Part shown: piece after piece, positions 46,839-57,452 of the stretch
Layout: each line of letters starts with the position of its first letter
How positions within the stretch are numbered: the first letter of the stretch is position 1
Assembly (NCBI GenBank): GCA_033032865.1
Contig: JAWHQI010000040.1
Location: forward strand, 12,445,001-12,509,000
From: Dactylorhiza incarnata
Taxonomy: Eukaryota; Streptophyta; Magnoliopsida; Asparagales; Orchidaceae
Reading direction: 5' to 3'
Length of the DNA: 64,000 nt
Made by a program: the position numbers and the translations under genes
Notes under the pieces: model-generated
Databases searched by the model: none
The model's input: only the letters and a program-made list of their open reading frames with translations
What the model was told of the DNA's origin: nothing

Positions 46839-47663
46839 TGTTGAAACCGATTTCTCGGTCTCTGTGGAGTTCGGGGCCCTCACCGAGATAAGGGGCGGCT
46901 AGCCCTTACTGGTCCCTCAGAGTAGGTAGGCCGGAAACTAGGAAGATTGACTAAGACCTTAGTCACAGCGATGAGGTCCCTCCACTAACCCGGAAGATCG
47001 TTGAGCGCTTCCCCTCCCAAGCCAAGGCTTAGACTCGGGCACCTTGGAGAGCTCCGGAGATGCTAACCAAAGAAAGCCTAAGGAGAGAGAAGCGGAAGTG
47101 AAGTCCTCTCCAAAGGTGCCCTTAAGGTCCTATTTATAGATTTTCTGGTCTGGCCTGCAAATAGCAGGATTCCGCCTTTTGATTTTACTATCCGCACCCC
47201 AAATGGGTCTGCTAACAGCCAAACTCCGCTGTTTGGAGAGGCTAAAGGCAGACCACCAAGGATAAAAGGGTAATTTGACCCTATTGGCTTATAGGCAAGG
47301 GACTGCGAGAACCTTCCTGCGAGACCTTATGTTCTCGCGAGATTCCTCGCGAACCCTACTCGCAATGCCTCTCTTAGGCGATCCCCTGCGAGGACCTCGC
47401 TGGCCCCTCCTGGTGGTACCTGCCGAGATCCAATCTCGCGACCTCTCTTGCGAGACAGTCCCTCTCGATTTAATGAGCGTAGAACGCTTCGCCACCTTCT
47501 GCTGATTACGTCGAACAGGGGCATGGTCGACGAGGCCGGGGGAGTTCGACGAACACACATGCGAGCTCTTGTCTCGCCGACACTTCTCGCTCTCCCTTCA
47601 GTGAGCTCCGTTCATTGCCCTCTTCAGACCGTCTCCTCGCCTAACGAATATCGGGGTTGTACA
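46839..47663 (-). repeat. 5' LTR of D
   Basis: 825 bp, partner of 33863-34688, with a TATA box on the minus strand at 47138-47129 and CTCGC/GCGAG motifs upstream in sense (47300-47640). Confidence 0.93.
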
Positions 47664-47823
47664 AGGGAGCCTCTAGATCTGATGTAGCAGAGATAGTCGG
47701 TGCTCTTCGAGTCAGGAATAACTTCCATTCTTAGGGGATGTTACGTTCAAGCACTTGCGGTAGAAGCCCCGCAGACCTAACCTGAATTTCGGGGACGAAA
47801 TTATTTTTTTATTTATTGGGATT
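47664..47823 (+). other. C internal 3' end
   Basis: 160 bp between D and C's 3' LTR, starting with D's right duplication (AGGGA). It has the chromovirus-like GGGGACGAAATT typical of the region before the polypurine tract. The tract itself is T-rich and degraded. Confidence 0.65.
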
Positions 47824-47997
47824 TGTAACATCCCCCAAACAACTAGACCCCTAGAGTGGTTTTGTCATGACTAGGTCATGACAAAACCCTAGGAAGCTTG
47901 AAGAGACCACTTGGCCTTAGCCAGGAAGAAGGAAACCACAGTGGTCTACAAATAGTAATTTCCAGTTACCAAGCTTAGGGTTGGACTTTAGGGCCTC

Positions 47998-48437
47998 ACC
48001 TTGACCCTTTGACCCCACCATGGCACACCTAACCCTTTTGGGGTCTCCTTAGAGCGCCAAGGACCCATTGGGGTCAACCAAAGAGGCCAAATTGACCAAA
48101 GTCAACCCTAACCCCAAATTGGTCAAAGTAGCCTAATTAGGGTCAGTTGACCTCCACCTTGCCAAATTGACCATACCTAGACCATCCTAACCCTTAAGAG
48201 AGACCAATTGCTCACTACCCACCCATTGGGGTCAACCCAAATGGTCAAATTGACCAAAGTCAACATTAGCCCTGTTTTTGTCAAACCGACACCTTTTGGA
48301 TTAATTGGCCCAATTGGGGAACCACCATGACTCAACCAACTTTGGGTGGTGTAAAGGGACTCAAGACACACCACTTGGACTAGTCAACCCATCAGTTGAC
48401 CAAGTCAACACCTCAAGTCAACATTTGGTCAACCTTG
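47998..48437 (+). promoter_or_regulatory. W-box array in C 3' LTR
   Basis: Second copy of the dense TTGAC/GTCAA array, with most boxes preserved despite several percent divergence between the LTRs. Confidence 0.7.
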
Positions 48438-49137
48438 CACAAAAAGAGGGGAAAAGGCTAACTCAAGCCCAATCCACTTGGGCTAGGCCTAATTGGAGTA
48501 GCCCATTAGCTTAGGAGGTTGATAATTACCAGGAGTTGCGACTCAATTTCTGTAAATGATGAGTAGGAGAGAGAAAGTGCAATTTCCCCCTTAATGAAGA
48601 GAGAGAAAGAGGAAAAAAGAAGGAAAGTTAATGGTGGGAGGCCATGGGTCACTCCATTCATCTCCCCAAGCCCCTCCATTAATCTTCCATGATGCTTGGG
48701 AGGAGCCCAACCATCAGGACGAAATCTATTCTCCTCAAATTCCCCCTATACAGCACTCCCCACTCAAATCTAACTTCACCATTAGATTCAAAAGGTGGAT
48801 GGCAGTCGAAATCATATATTGGATCGAAGTTTTTTGTGGAGAATGGAGAGATCGGGCAAGCTCGCCGGAGAAGGGAAAAGCCATGGCCGAACACCGCCTC
48901 CATCGTCGTCGGGCTCCAAGAAGTTCTGGTTCTCCTCCTCTCTCTCTCTCTATGGATATATCTTAGATCAAAATAGGTGAGAAATCGGGCTCAATTGAGC
49001 CCGATCCAAGTGAGAAAATCTGAAACTTTCCATGAAAATTGACTTGGTCGGGTTCGCCGGAAACCGCCCCTCCGGCGGCCGTGTGGCCGCCCGGCGTTAG
49101 CCATCACCTCAACGGAGGTGGTGGTGACGGTGGCCGG

Positions 49138-50758
49138 TGATGGCGCAAATCTCGCACAGCGCTATAGGCGGTAGCTAGACTGCTGCACGAAACGGCAGTG
49201 AACCGGTCGTTGTCAAGTAATAATATGAGGAAGTAAATCCCCAAGTATCGAATCTCTCAAGGAACACAGTAAGGTGGAGTTAATGTTCGAGGAAGGACTT
49301 GAGATCGAAGTCCTTTGGGTCGGATGGATTGCGGAAACGGGGGTTTTGGATTGTGGAAAATAAAGAGAAAATGCTATGACTACTCCTATGCAATGCCGCT
49401 ATGCAGTGCTTCGCTTGGCGGGATGGAGACTAGGCAGGCCTTGAGCGCGCTGCGTCGCAAGGGCGGATGGATGAGTAGGCAAGCGGAATCGAACTATGCA
49501 GGCCTTGAGCGCGTTGCTTCGTAGGGCGAGTGGATTACACGGGCCGCTATACCACGCTTCGCTAGGCGGATGGATGAGTAGGCAAACGGAGTGAGGGTCG
49601 TAAGCTCCTCTTCGACAAGCACGCCACTAGCAATTGCTAGTGCGGCGACGAACGTGACGGCGGTATGGAGGATGGAATGGGGCGCACCTCAAGCAACTCA
49701 AACAACAAACATTTCACATAGACATGAAATATATAGAAATACAAACTAGTTTTAAGTGCAACTTCATCTTAATACATAGATCTAACTACATACACATCAA
49801 TAAGAGAAGAATAAAGCAAGAAATTGACCGAATCCGAAGTCTCGTTGTAGATTCACGGTTGGAATCGCCGGGTTGTCAATCCGCGTCCAAGCTCGGTCCG
49901 CAACTACGTCCGGGGTAGAGAGAGCTGTCACTACTCTCCAATGAGCCCGTCTTCTTCGTGTCACGATCCGGTAGAGGTTGCAAACTTCCTCTTGCTTGAT
50001 GGTGATGGAGGCTAGGTCTTCCCTTGGAGCGCTAGGATGAAGGAGGAGGCCGAGAGGAAGCTCCGGCTCAAGATTGGCGTGAAGAACAAGCCCGGAGCAC
50101 CTCCATATGGTGGGCGGCGATGGAGGGGCGAAAAACCTGCGGAAGGGGCGAAAACGGCGGAGCTGGGCGGAAGAAATGCGTCGATCCCGACCTAATTCGC
50201 GAGCAGGTCAATTTATAGGCGCTGGAATAAACAGTGCGCACGGTCATTGGCGCACGACCAGTGGTCGTGCGCACTAGAATCCTGTGATCGTGCGCCTGCC
50301 TGGACGGAGCCTGCAAGGTAAGAAAATTATAAAATACAATGCTCGCACGACCAGTGGCGCACGACCAGTGGTCGTGCGCGCTTTCGTAAGTGGTCGTGCG
50401 ATAAGGAAGACAGAACTCAGATTTCAGGGGGTAGGTGCACACGATCAGTGGCGCACGACCAGTGGTCGTGCGCAATAGAACCAGTGATCGTGCGCACTGT
50501 TCCTGTACAGGATTGTACCGGGAACACCTGCACGACTCCTGTTCCAGCATACAACACCAATTTAGCCACTGAAGGTGGCACTTAACAATGCATGAAAACT
50601 AAAAACGAAGATAAACAAGAAATAACACCAAAATGGGCCTAGAACTGCACATAGCATGGAATAACAAATATGAGCGAAAACATGCCTAAAATGTAGTGCA
50701 TAGACTAGAAAATCGGCCCAGATGAGTCCATAAATGTGTATAAAATTGGGACTCATCA
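49138..50758 (-). mobile_element. Solo LTR M, Athila-like
   Basis: 1621 bp with ends TGATGGCGC and GGGACTCATCA, flanked by GCCGG at 49133-49137 and 50759-50763. Read on the minus strand it starts TGATGAGTCCCAATTT and near its end has GATACTTGGGGATTTACTTC, like the Athila LTR at 13094-14393. TATA-like CTATAAAT on the minus strand at 50218-50211. No internal region. Confidence 0.9.
50225..50497 (-). repeat. GCGCACGACC/GGTCGTGCGC module in M
   Basis: Three units of about 95-105 bp. Each has a perfect palindrome with 11-base arms GCGCACGACCA and TGGTCGTGCGC around one base, plus a further half site. It lies directly upstream of the TATA-like box in sense. The module opens with GAATAAACAG and has a GACAGAACTC spacer, both as in element H's LTR. 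Confidence 0.88.
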
Positions 50759-52066
50759 GCCGGTCGGGGAGGTGGCTGGTTGGACGGGAAATAGGCCTAG
50801 AAGCTGCTCCAGGTCGGAGATATCATGGCCGTTGGCTAGAGCTTGAAGAGATAATCAGGGCCATCGGTTTAGTTCCTGTACAGAGATTTTAACATTAGTT
50901 ATTTCATTATTCAATTTTCTGTCTTTTTATATGATGTACATTAAATTGGTTATAGAAAATACTTAGGTCCTTCTACAGAAAGAGTGGTCACAACCAAAGT
51001 TGTAGCCCTTTGAGTCTACTTTAATTCAAAATTTGTTTCGGCCCAAAAGGAGCCCTGTAGCTCCCTGTAGAGCCAAAATGGTGGGACTGGTCCCTAGAGT
51101 AGGGCGGCCACTCTTTCTTGCATATCTTTTTATTGGTAAATGGTATGGACTTGATATTTAAAACCTAGGCTAGATACACCTACCCACATATCATACCCAA
51201 ATATGGGAATTTTAGGGGAAACTTTTTCTAAGGTTTTTGTAATAATTTCATAAATCATATATTAATTAATTATTGGGTCAAATGACCTCCAATGCGCTCC
51301 AAATTTTGGTGGATACTTCTTAGGGTTATCATATGACACTGGTAAAAATTTCAGCCCAGTTGGGACTGATTTGGTTAGGAACATTGCTAACTCAAGTTCG
51401 GTCAAACTAGGTCAAAACAAGGTATGGTGTTTATCTTGGGGTATGGTGGTCAGAACTCATCACCATGAGTTGAAACCTTGACCACTGGTTTAGGATCACT
51501 TAAAACACCCCCATGAGTGAGTTGGGGTGGTGTGGAGGTGGATATGCCCTAGGACCCTAGATTTACCCCTTGGGGTGCATATAGAGCTTTGTGAAGGACA
51601 AGTGGTCAAAAGCTATAGAATGGTCATGGAACTTGGTGGATAAGTTCATAGGGTGCAAATAGGCCCTAGGTAATTTTATAAGAATTTTAGGAACAATTAT
51701 TCCCTTGAAATAGGTCATAACCCCTTTAGGGAAATTTCTTATAAGAGAAATATACATGCTTAAATGGTTTTAGATGATGATGAAACTTTGGTAGTGTCTT
51801 TATTATCATGATGTACAGGGCATGTGCCCTTTATTATTGTAACTTTGTTATTTCAGTTATATTATGTGGACATTTATTATAAATAGTATGTGATTTGTGG
51901 ACTTGAACTTCTATTGTTCGTTTATACTTTTCTTCTTCTGTGATCGATATGGCCGGCAGGATCGGCGTTTTGTAGTGGCGACCTTCCCGTGTGATGGTTT
52001 CACCGCAAAGCAGCGGTTCTGGGCATAAGACCCGGCTTTTTAAAAGAAAAAAAATGGGGTCTTACA

Positions 52067-52810
52067 TCTTCTACCTCTGCCTCTACCTTGGTGACCTCGG
52101 CCACGCTGGCCGCCTCCTCTTCCTGAACTTTCCCCAAAGTTCAACTGGGTCTGGAGTGCTTTTCCTAAGCCACTCACTTCTTCATCATCCTGCAGCATCC
52201 TGTACTCATGAGCTTGCAAGGAGCCTACGAGCTCGTTAACGGCCATCTCGGTGAGGTCCTTCGACTCTTCGATCGCCACCACTATATGACGGAACTTCTT
52301 GGACATGGATCTCAACAACTTCTCCATGAAGCTCACATCATCGATCGTCTCCCCATTGCGCTTCATCTCATTTGTGAGCATCCGCAGACGGGTCACATAG
52401 TCACCGACCTTCTCGGTACTCTGCATCTTTGTTACTTCATATTCCTCCCGGAGGGACTGCAGCTTCACCTTCTTAGCCTTGTCTACCCACTGCATGGAGC
52501 GTTGCAACACCTCCCATGCCTCCTTAGAAGTCTTCGCGTCTGAGATCTTCTCAAAGGTTGCTTCGTCAACCCCTTGGTACAACAGGAACAATGCTTTCTT
52601 GTCAGCCTTCCTTGTTTCTCTAAGTGTTTTCTTCTGAGCGTTAGTCAACGCCGCCTCTGCTGCAGCGGTACACTCCTCATACCCATTCTCAACTACATCC
52701 CATAGTTCTTTAGAGGCGAGTAGCACTCGCATATGGATGCTCCAGTTCCCATAGTTGGTCTTTGTCAACTTGGGGACTTGCCCCGACATGGCTCCACCCG
52801 TCTCCATCAC
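52067..52810 (-). pseudogene. B gag, N-terminal part
   Basis: Met 52810 opens the Copia gag (KLTKTNYGNWSIHMRVLL, then YQGVDEATFEKISDAKTS and DYVTRLRMLTNEM), with no break for 248 codons. It ends in the Gly/Arg-rich tail where C inserted; the gag continues at 28567. The product would be the capsid protein. The start lies about 60 bases after the LTR's inner edge. Confidence 0.88.
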
Positions 52811-52856
52811 TCCTACTCCTCAAACCTTCCGAGTCACTGCAAAGGTTTGCAACCTA

Positions 52857-52868
52857 GCTTTGATACCA
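52857..52868 (-). other. Primer-binding site of B
   Basis: TGGTATCAAAGC on the minus strand, two bases from the LTR, 11 of 12 bases of the initiator-Met tRNA site. Confidence 0.85.
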
Positions 52869-52870
52869 CT

Positions 52871-53606
52871 TGTTGGAAGCGCTAAGGGCACACACACTCA
52901 CTATCACCTAACACCCAAGATGCGAGCTCTCTCCATGACCAACACACCACTCGCTTATACTATCTCCTTCTCCGGCGAGCTGGGTGAAAATAATTCTGGC
53001 GAGCCCCTCCCTTGCGACTCCAACCCGGGCGAGCACCACCCACGGCGAATGCAACACAACCCCGAGTTCTTCTACTCTCGGCGAGACACGGACCTTGCGA
53101 GCTCCTTCACTATTCTTGCGAGATACACTCCACTACCTTGCTCACCGCCGAGCACTACCTCCCCGAACTCAAACCTATCCTACTGCGAGCTGCGCGCTGC
53201 TGCGAGATCCTCCTGCGGGAGGTGGGGGGGCGAGACTCCTTCATGCGAGATCTCTGATGGGAGGTGGCTGGCTGCTATCTAACTACTGGCGAGATGGGCT
53301 GCGAGATGAGGGTGGCGAGAGAATTAATGGCGAGAGAAATAAGCGAGAGCTGGCTGTTCCTGCGGAAAGAAATAAAAACTTTTTCTCTCACTACTTTCCT
53401 CTCTCTCTCTCTAAAATTTCTGCCGAAATTTTTCTCCAACTTTTTATTCCAGCAACTTCTAAACTTTACAAAACAAGCCTATTTATAGGCAAACCAAAAA
53501 CAACTCTTTCTCTCTCCACAATAAATGTCTCTCTCTCCTCTAACAATTAATATAAAATGCAAATAAAACTAAGGTTGACTCGGTCAACAAAAAACTAAGT
53601 CCAACA
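52871..53606 (-). repeat. 5' LTR of B
   Basis: 736 bp, TGTTGGAAGC to GTCCAACA in plus reading. TATA box on the minus strand at 53489-53480. About 16 GCGAG copies lie at 52927-53345 (CTCGC in the sense strand), downstream of the TATA box. An inverted W-box pair lies at 53574-53588. Confidence 0.93.
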
Positions 53607-54232
53607 GATGTCCCTCTCATTCTCAGAAGTCCCTTCTTGGCCACTGCACGTGCATTTATTAATGCTGAACAAGGATTTTTTACCCTTTGAATAGGAGATG
53701 AAGTGACTACATTCAGCATGCATGACAAGTCCAAGGCTACTCATGGTAATGATGCTCATACTTTTGCAGTGGAGGAGGTGGGCTCGTTACCTTTTGATTT
53801 CAGTCAAGATGAGTATAGTGCAGCTGCAATCATCTCGCCCCTTGGGTGACAACAACTTCAATGACGATTACCCTGCACCTATCACACTTGAGTGTATTTC
53901 CGCGTCCTACTTTACTTCACCACCAATTGCTTCTCTCAAGCCCATATCCATAAACCTGAAGTATGTCTTTTTTGGCGAGGATCAAATGCAACCGGTGATC
54001 ATATCCTCGTTGCTTTCGAGCCCGTATGAGCTGAAACTAGTAAACCTTTTGAGAAAACATAAAGGTGCGTTTGGTTGGAGCATCAAGGACATTAAGGGTA
54101 TCATCCCAACAATTTGTATGCACAAAATCCTACTAGAAGATAAAAGCAAACCCGTAGCTCAGTCGCATCCCTGAACGCAATAAGTGGTGAAGGATGAAGT
54201 GATAAAACTCCTAGATGCCGGAATGATACATC
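53607..54232 (+). pseudogene. Athila protease end and RT start
   Basis: The reading RPFLATARALIN is the conserved protease C-terminal block. A TGA at 53688-53690 replaces the Arg expected in TLRIGDE. The RT N-terminal part follows: LKPISINLKYVFFGEDQMQP, LLRKHKGAFGWSI, and after a stop KDEVIKLLDAGMIH. Copia F interrupts here. Confidence 0.8.
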
Positions 54233-54580
54233 TGTTGGAAAACTAAATCATGCCGCCACACTTAATGAAGACCAGGAAGATGAAGGGGGCAGCTGTTCTC
54301 AAAGCCATGCCAGCAGGATTAATGAAGATGGGAAGACGAACGACGCCGCTGCTGGGAAAATGAACCATGCCGCCACTCATAATGAAGACGGGAAGACGCA
54401 AGGCGCAACCACCTTTAAATGAAGATGTGGAGCACTGTACCTGCACTTAATGATTGTATTGTCCTATAAATAAAGAAAACTCTGTACTAATCTTTTATGA
54501 TCTTATGAAATGAAATGCTATGAAGTTTTCTCCCTCTCCTCATCTTCTTTATCCCTCATCTGTGTTTTTATGCTTCTATA
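54233..54580 (+). repeat. 5' LTR of F
   Basis: About 348 bp from TGTTGGAAAAC, with TATA box CCTATAAATAAAG at about 54464. Inner degenerate repeats of the form AATGAAGACGGGAAGACG occur three times at about 54260-54400. Confidence 0.8.
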
Positions 54581-54581
54581 G

Positions 54582-54593
54582 TGGTATCAGAGC
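54582..54593 (+). other. Primer-binding site of F
   Basis: TGGTATCAGAGC, a perfect initiator-Met tRNA type site. Confidence 0.9.
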
Positions 54594-54685
54594 CAATGTC
54601 ATCTCCTGATCCAGTGTAAGAGCTTTTTGTTCTGCTCTTCATCAAGGAGTTTTTACCGATCCTATTTATTTTGTTTCCACGTATC

Positions 54686-56500
54686 ATGGCCTCATCATCT
54701 ACCTTAAGTGAATCCCGTGACCAATCCTATACTCATTCCTCAGTTCCTCTCTTCAATGGGGAAATGTATGAATATTAGAGCATCAAAATGGAAATATTGT
54801 TCGTATCTCAAGACCTGTGGGAGGTAGTTCAAGCCGGCATTACCACACCTCCCGCTGACGAGGATGGTGCACCTCAAAGGCCCAGCAAATCCGGGGCAAT
54901 GAAGGATGTCAGGGCTCTTCTACTTATCCAACAAGGAGTCACCAACTCAATATTCCCTCGCATAATGGGGACACGAAGTACAAAGGATGCCTGGGACATT
55001 CTAGAAAATGAATTCAAAGGTTCCAAAAAGGTGATCTCAATCAAAGTACAAACCCTTTGGCGCGAGTTTGAGGCCCTAAAAATGCAGGAAAATGAAAACA
55101 TCCAAGCCTTTTTTGCTAGAACACCCAACACTGTCAATCAAATCAAACACCTTGGCACTACCATTGATGATTCTCAAGCTGTTCCAAAAATCCTTAGATG
55201 TTTAACCAAATCCTTTAATCATGTCGTGGCAGCAATAGTAGAATCTAAGGATTTGGAACAACTATCTATTGTTGAATTAATGGGCTCTCTTCAATCCCAA
55301 GAAGATAGGATCAAAAGAGATGAGCTTGATCACACCTCTTCCCTTGACAATGCCCTCCAAAATAAACTTCTCATCTCATCTCAACATGAAACCCTCAATC
55401 AGTCTCAACCATCCTTGCACCCACCCATGCAACCTCACCAACAAACCTTTGAATATGAACCCAACCAGACACCTCTACTGCCCACACCTTTTTCAAACAA
55501 TCCTCTCCAACATCCTTACTCCTCTTTCCATGACACCCCACTTTTTCTTGCTCAAAACTATCAGCCACCATCACCAACCTATCCTACCACTACAGCTCAT
55601 AATCCTAATACTACCTCTCTCCCATATTACACTCACACTTCCCCACCATATCATCATCTCAACCCTACCAGACCACCCTATCCACCTCACTATCCTGTCC
55701 AACCCTCACCCATCTCCAAAAATAGACCACCAAACCATCAGTACAAGCAATACTGCAGCCTATGCCACACACCGACCCATGAAAATAAAGATTGTCCTCA
55801 TCGCTGCAAAAGATGCATATGACCAACTCATATGGCCAAAGACTGCTGGTCAAAACCAAGAGAGGAGGCTCACTTCATAGAGACTGAAGAAAATGATGCC
55901 ATGTTCTACACCAGCCACAGCACCACCGCCAAGAAAATGGATAGATGGTATATTGACTCAGGATGTAGCAGCCACATGACTCATAACCGTCATGCCTTTA
56001 TTTACCTGGACAATACCCACAAATCATCTGTCTTTCTAGGAGATGGTCAATCAAAAACCATTGAAGGAAAAGGAAGCATCACCATTCAAGCTCGGGATGG
56101 CACTATCAAAAGGATTGATGATGTTCATTACGTTCCTGATCTTGCCCAAAACCTCCTCAGCGTGGGGCAACTTGCCACAAAGGGGTATTCTATCCTCTTC
56201 GACGGAAACCAATGCCACATTGTTCACAAACCAACTAGCCAACTGATTCTGTCAACCTCTATGACCTCCAACAGAGTGTACTTTGTCACTCTCCCTGTTA
56301 TTATGCACAAAGCATTCATCGGACAGTCCAGCTCTCCCACCTCAAGTGTCCAACGATGGCATGAACGCCTCAGCCACTTGAACTATCCTTCAATCCAACT
56401 CATGAGCAGTCACCAGATGGTCAATGGTCTTCCAAAGATGAACTTTACAAAGGAATTCTGTGAAGGATGCCAAGAAGGAAAAGCTCGGGATGCCACCTAA
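54686..56500 (+). pseudogene. F gag, protease and pre-integrase
   Basis: Met 54686 begins MASSSTLSESRDQ. A TAG near 54776 and a TGA at 55820-55822 interrupt an otherwise single frame. Gag core (LEQLSIVELMGSLQSQEDR), a Pro/His/Thr-rich linker (about 55390-55730), two Cys/His groups (CSLCHTPTHENKDC; CKRCI then PTHMAKDCW), protease WYIDSGCSSHMT, and pre-integrase WHERLSHLN ending in CEGCQEGKA. The frame ends at the deletion junction near 56495. Confidence 0.85.
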
Positions 56501-57122
56501 ATTCTTTTTAGGACTTCAGATTAAGCACACTCCTGGGCAGATTTTTATCTCCCAAGAACGATATGCAATAGATCTCCTAAAACGATTCCGCATGGACAAC
56601 TGCAACGCATCTGTCACCCCTATAGCTACTAGGGAAAAGCTAGGGAAGCAAGAAAATGAAGATGATGTTAACTGTGAAGAATTTCGAAGTCTGGTTGGAT
56701 CTCTTATCTACCTCACCAACACCAGGCCCGACATTGAATTCGCTGTGGGGATGATAGCCAGATTTGTGAGCAAACCAAAGGTCAGTCATCTCAATGCCGC
56801 CAAACGAATCCTAAGGTATATCCAAGGTACTAGAGGCTACGGGCTTTCTTACCAAAAAGAAGAAATCAACCAACTCACTGGATACAGCGATTCGGATTGG
56901 GGAGGCTCCGCTGATGATAGAAGAAGCACCGGCGGATACATCTTCTTCAGTGGTAAGAAGCCTATCTCCTGGAGCTCGAGAAAGCAAAAAACTGTGGCCC
57001 TATCCTCTACTGAAGCTGTATACATCGCTCTCATAGCCGCCTCCTGTGAAGCTGCTTGGCTCAAAAGGATCAATCGTGATTTAGAAAGAAATCAAGAACA
57101 AAAAAGCACTCCCATCTACTGC
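56495..57122 (+). pseudogene. F RT C-terminal part and RNase H, truncated
   Basis: Begins abruptly at PPKFFLGLQIKHTPGQ, downstream of the RT active site, so RT catalytic residues and all of integrase are gone. It continues LVGSLIYLTNTRPDIEF, YSDSDWGGSADDRRS, SSTEAVYIALIAAS, and stops after TPIYC, just before the DN of RNase H. The frame differs from the upstream gag-protease frame. Confidence 0.85.
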
Positions 57123-57168
57123 TTCTATAATATCTTGGGTGAGCCCAGTTCAAGTGGCGCCAAAGAAG
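57123..57168 (+). pseudogene. 46-bp Athila island between F and G
   Basis: Encodes SWVSPVQVAPKK, the Athila RT block that normally precedes the GIT and GWRVCIDY motifs, which resume at 61375. Bases 57164-57168 (AGAAG) are the left target duplication of G. Confidence 0.8.
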
Positions 57169-57418
57169 TATTGAAAAGAAAACGTGGGAGTTGAAGAGGA
57201 ACTGATAAATCATTCATTCATATTTTTTTTCTCTTACATTGAATCATTCCTTGCAGGTTTAAATAGAAGGATAACCGTACATTGGAAAACAGGATTAATA
57301 AAAGCTTAAGGCGACCCTGAACAGACACTGACTCCTCGGGTTACATTGCATTCAATACTTTAATTAAGCTTAACATTTATTGATGCTGGTTATCAGGTTA
57401 TACGCAGATAACCCAATA
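57169..57418 (-). repeat. 3' LTR of G
   Basis: 250 bp. In sense it begins TATTGGGTTATC and ends TTTTCAATA, a terminal TATTG/CAATA inverted repeat rather than TG/CA. Polypurine tract TTAAGGGCGGG (minus strand) at 57429-57419. Confidence 0.85.
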
Positions 57419-57452
57419 CCCGCCCTTAACCTGATAACCCACCGACATGGAG

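Larger units (their letters stand above)
33863..47663 (-). mobile_element. Element D: Tat-lineage Gypsy with antisense genes
   Basis: 13801 bp, LTRs 33863-34688 and 46839-47663, target duplication AGGGA at 33858-33862 and 47664-47668. Minus-strand order: gag, protease, RT, RNase H plus a second RNase H-like domain, integrase. A long 3' region follows with a 96-bp satellite array and two genes on the opposite strand. This architecture is that of Tat elements. By eye the LTRs differ at about 31 sites (3.7%). Solo LTR I sits in the 3' region. Confidence 0.93.
28568..52066 (+). mobile_element. Element C: decayed chromovirus-like Gypsy element
   Basis: LTRs at 28568-31178 and 47824-52066 (the latter contains M). 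Ends are TGTAACATCCCCC and GGGGTCTTACA, with target duplication TCTTC at 28563-28567 and 52067-52071. Without D the internal region is only about 2.8 kb and contains no open reading frame of note, only eroded integrase and chromodomain-like sequence. It inserted in B's gag. Confidence 0.92.
47824..52066 (+). repeat. 3' LTR of C, interrupted by M
   Basis: 4243 bp including M (49138-50758). Removing M and one target copy leaves about 2617 bp, close to the 5' LTR. The W-box array is repeated at about 47998-48437. Confidence 0.93.
17166..53606 (-). mobile_element. Element B: Ty1/Copia, heavily nested
   Basis: Minus-strand Copia with its 5' LTR at 52871-53606 and a damaged 3' LTR at 17166-18518. 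The internal region is split by K (20593-27243) in integrase and C (28568-52066) in gag. Removing these and their duplications restores continuous Copia order gag, protease, integrase, RT, RNase H. The right LTR abuts Athila protease sequence at 53607. The left flank is lost, so no target duplication can be checked. Confidence 0.9.
54233..57122 (+). mobile_element. Element F: internally deleted, 3'-truncated Copia
   Basis: A 5' LTR, a perfect primer-binding site, gag and protease, then a direct jump to the RT C-terminal part and RNase H, and loss of the 3' end including the 3' LTR. No target duplication is detectable because the right end is gone. It sits in Athila's RT between DAGMIH and SWVSPV. 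Confidence 0.85.
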
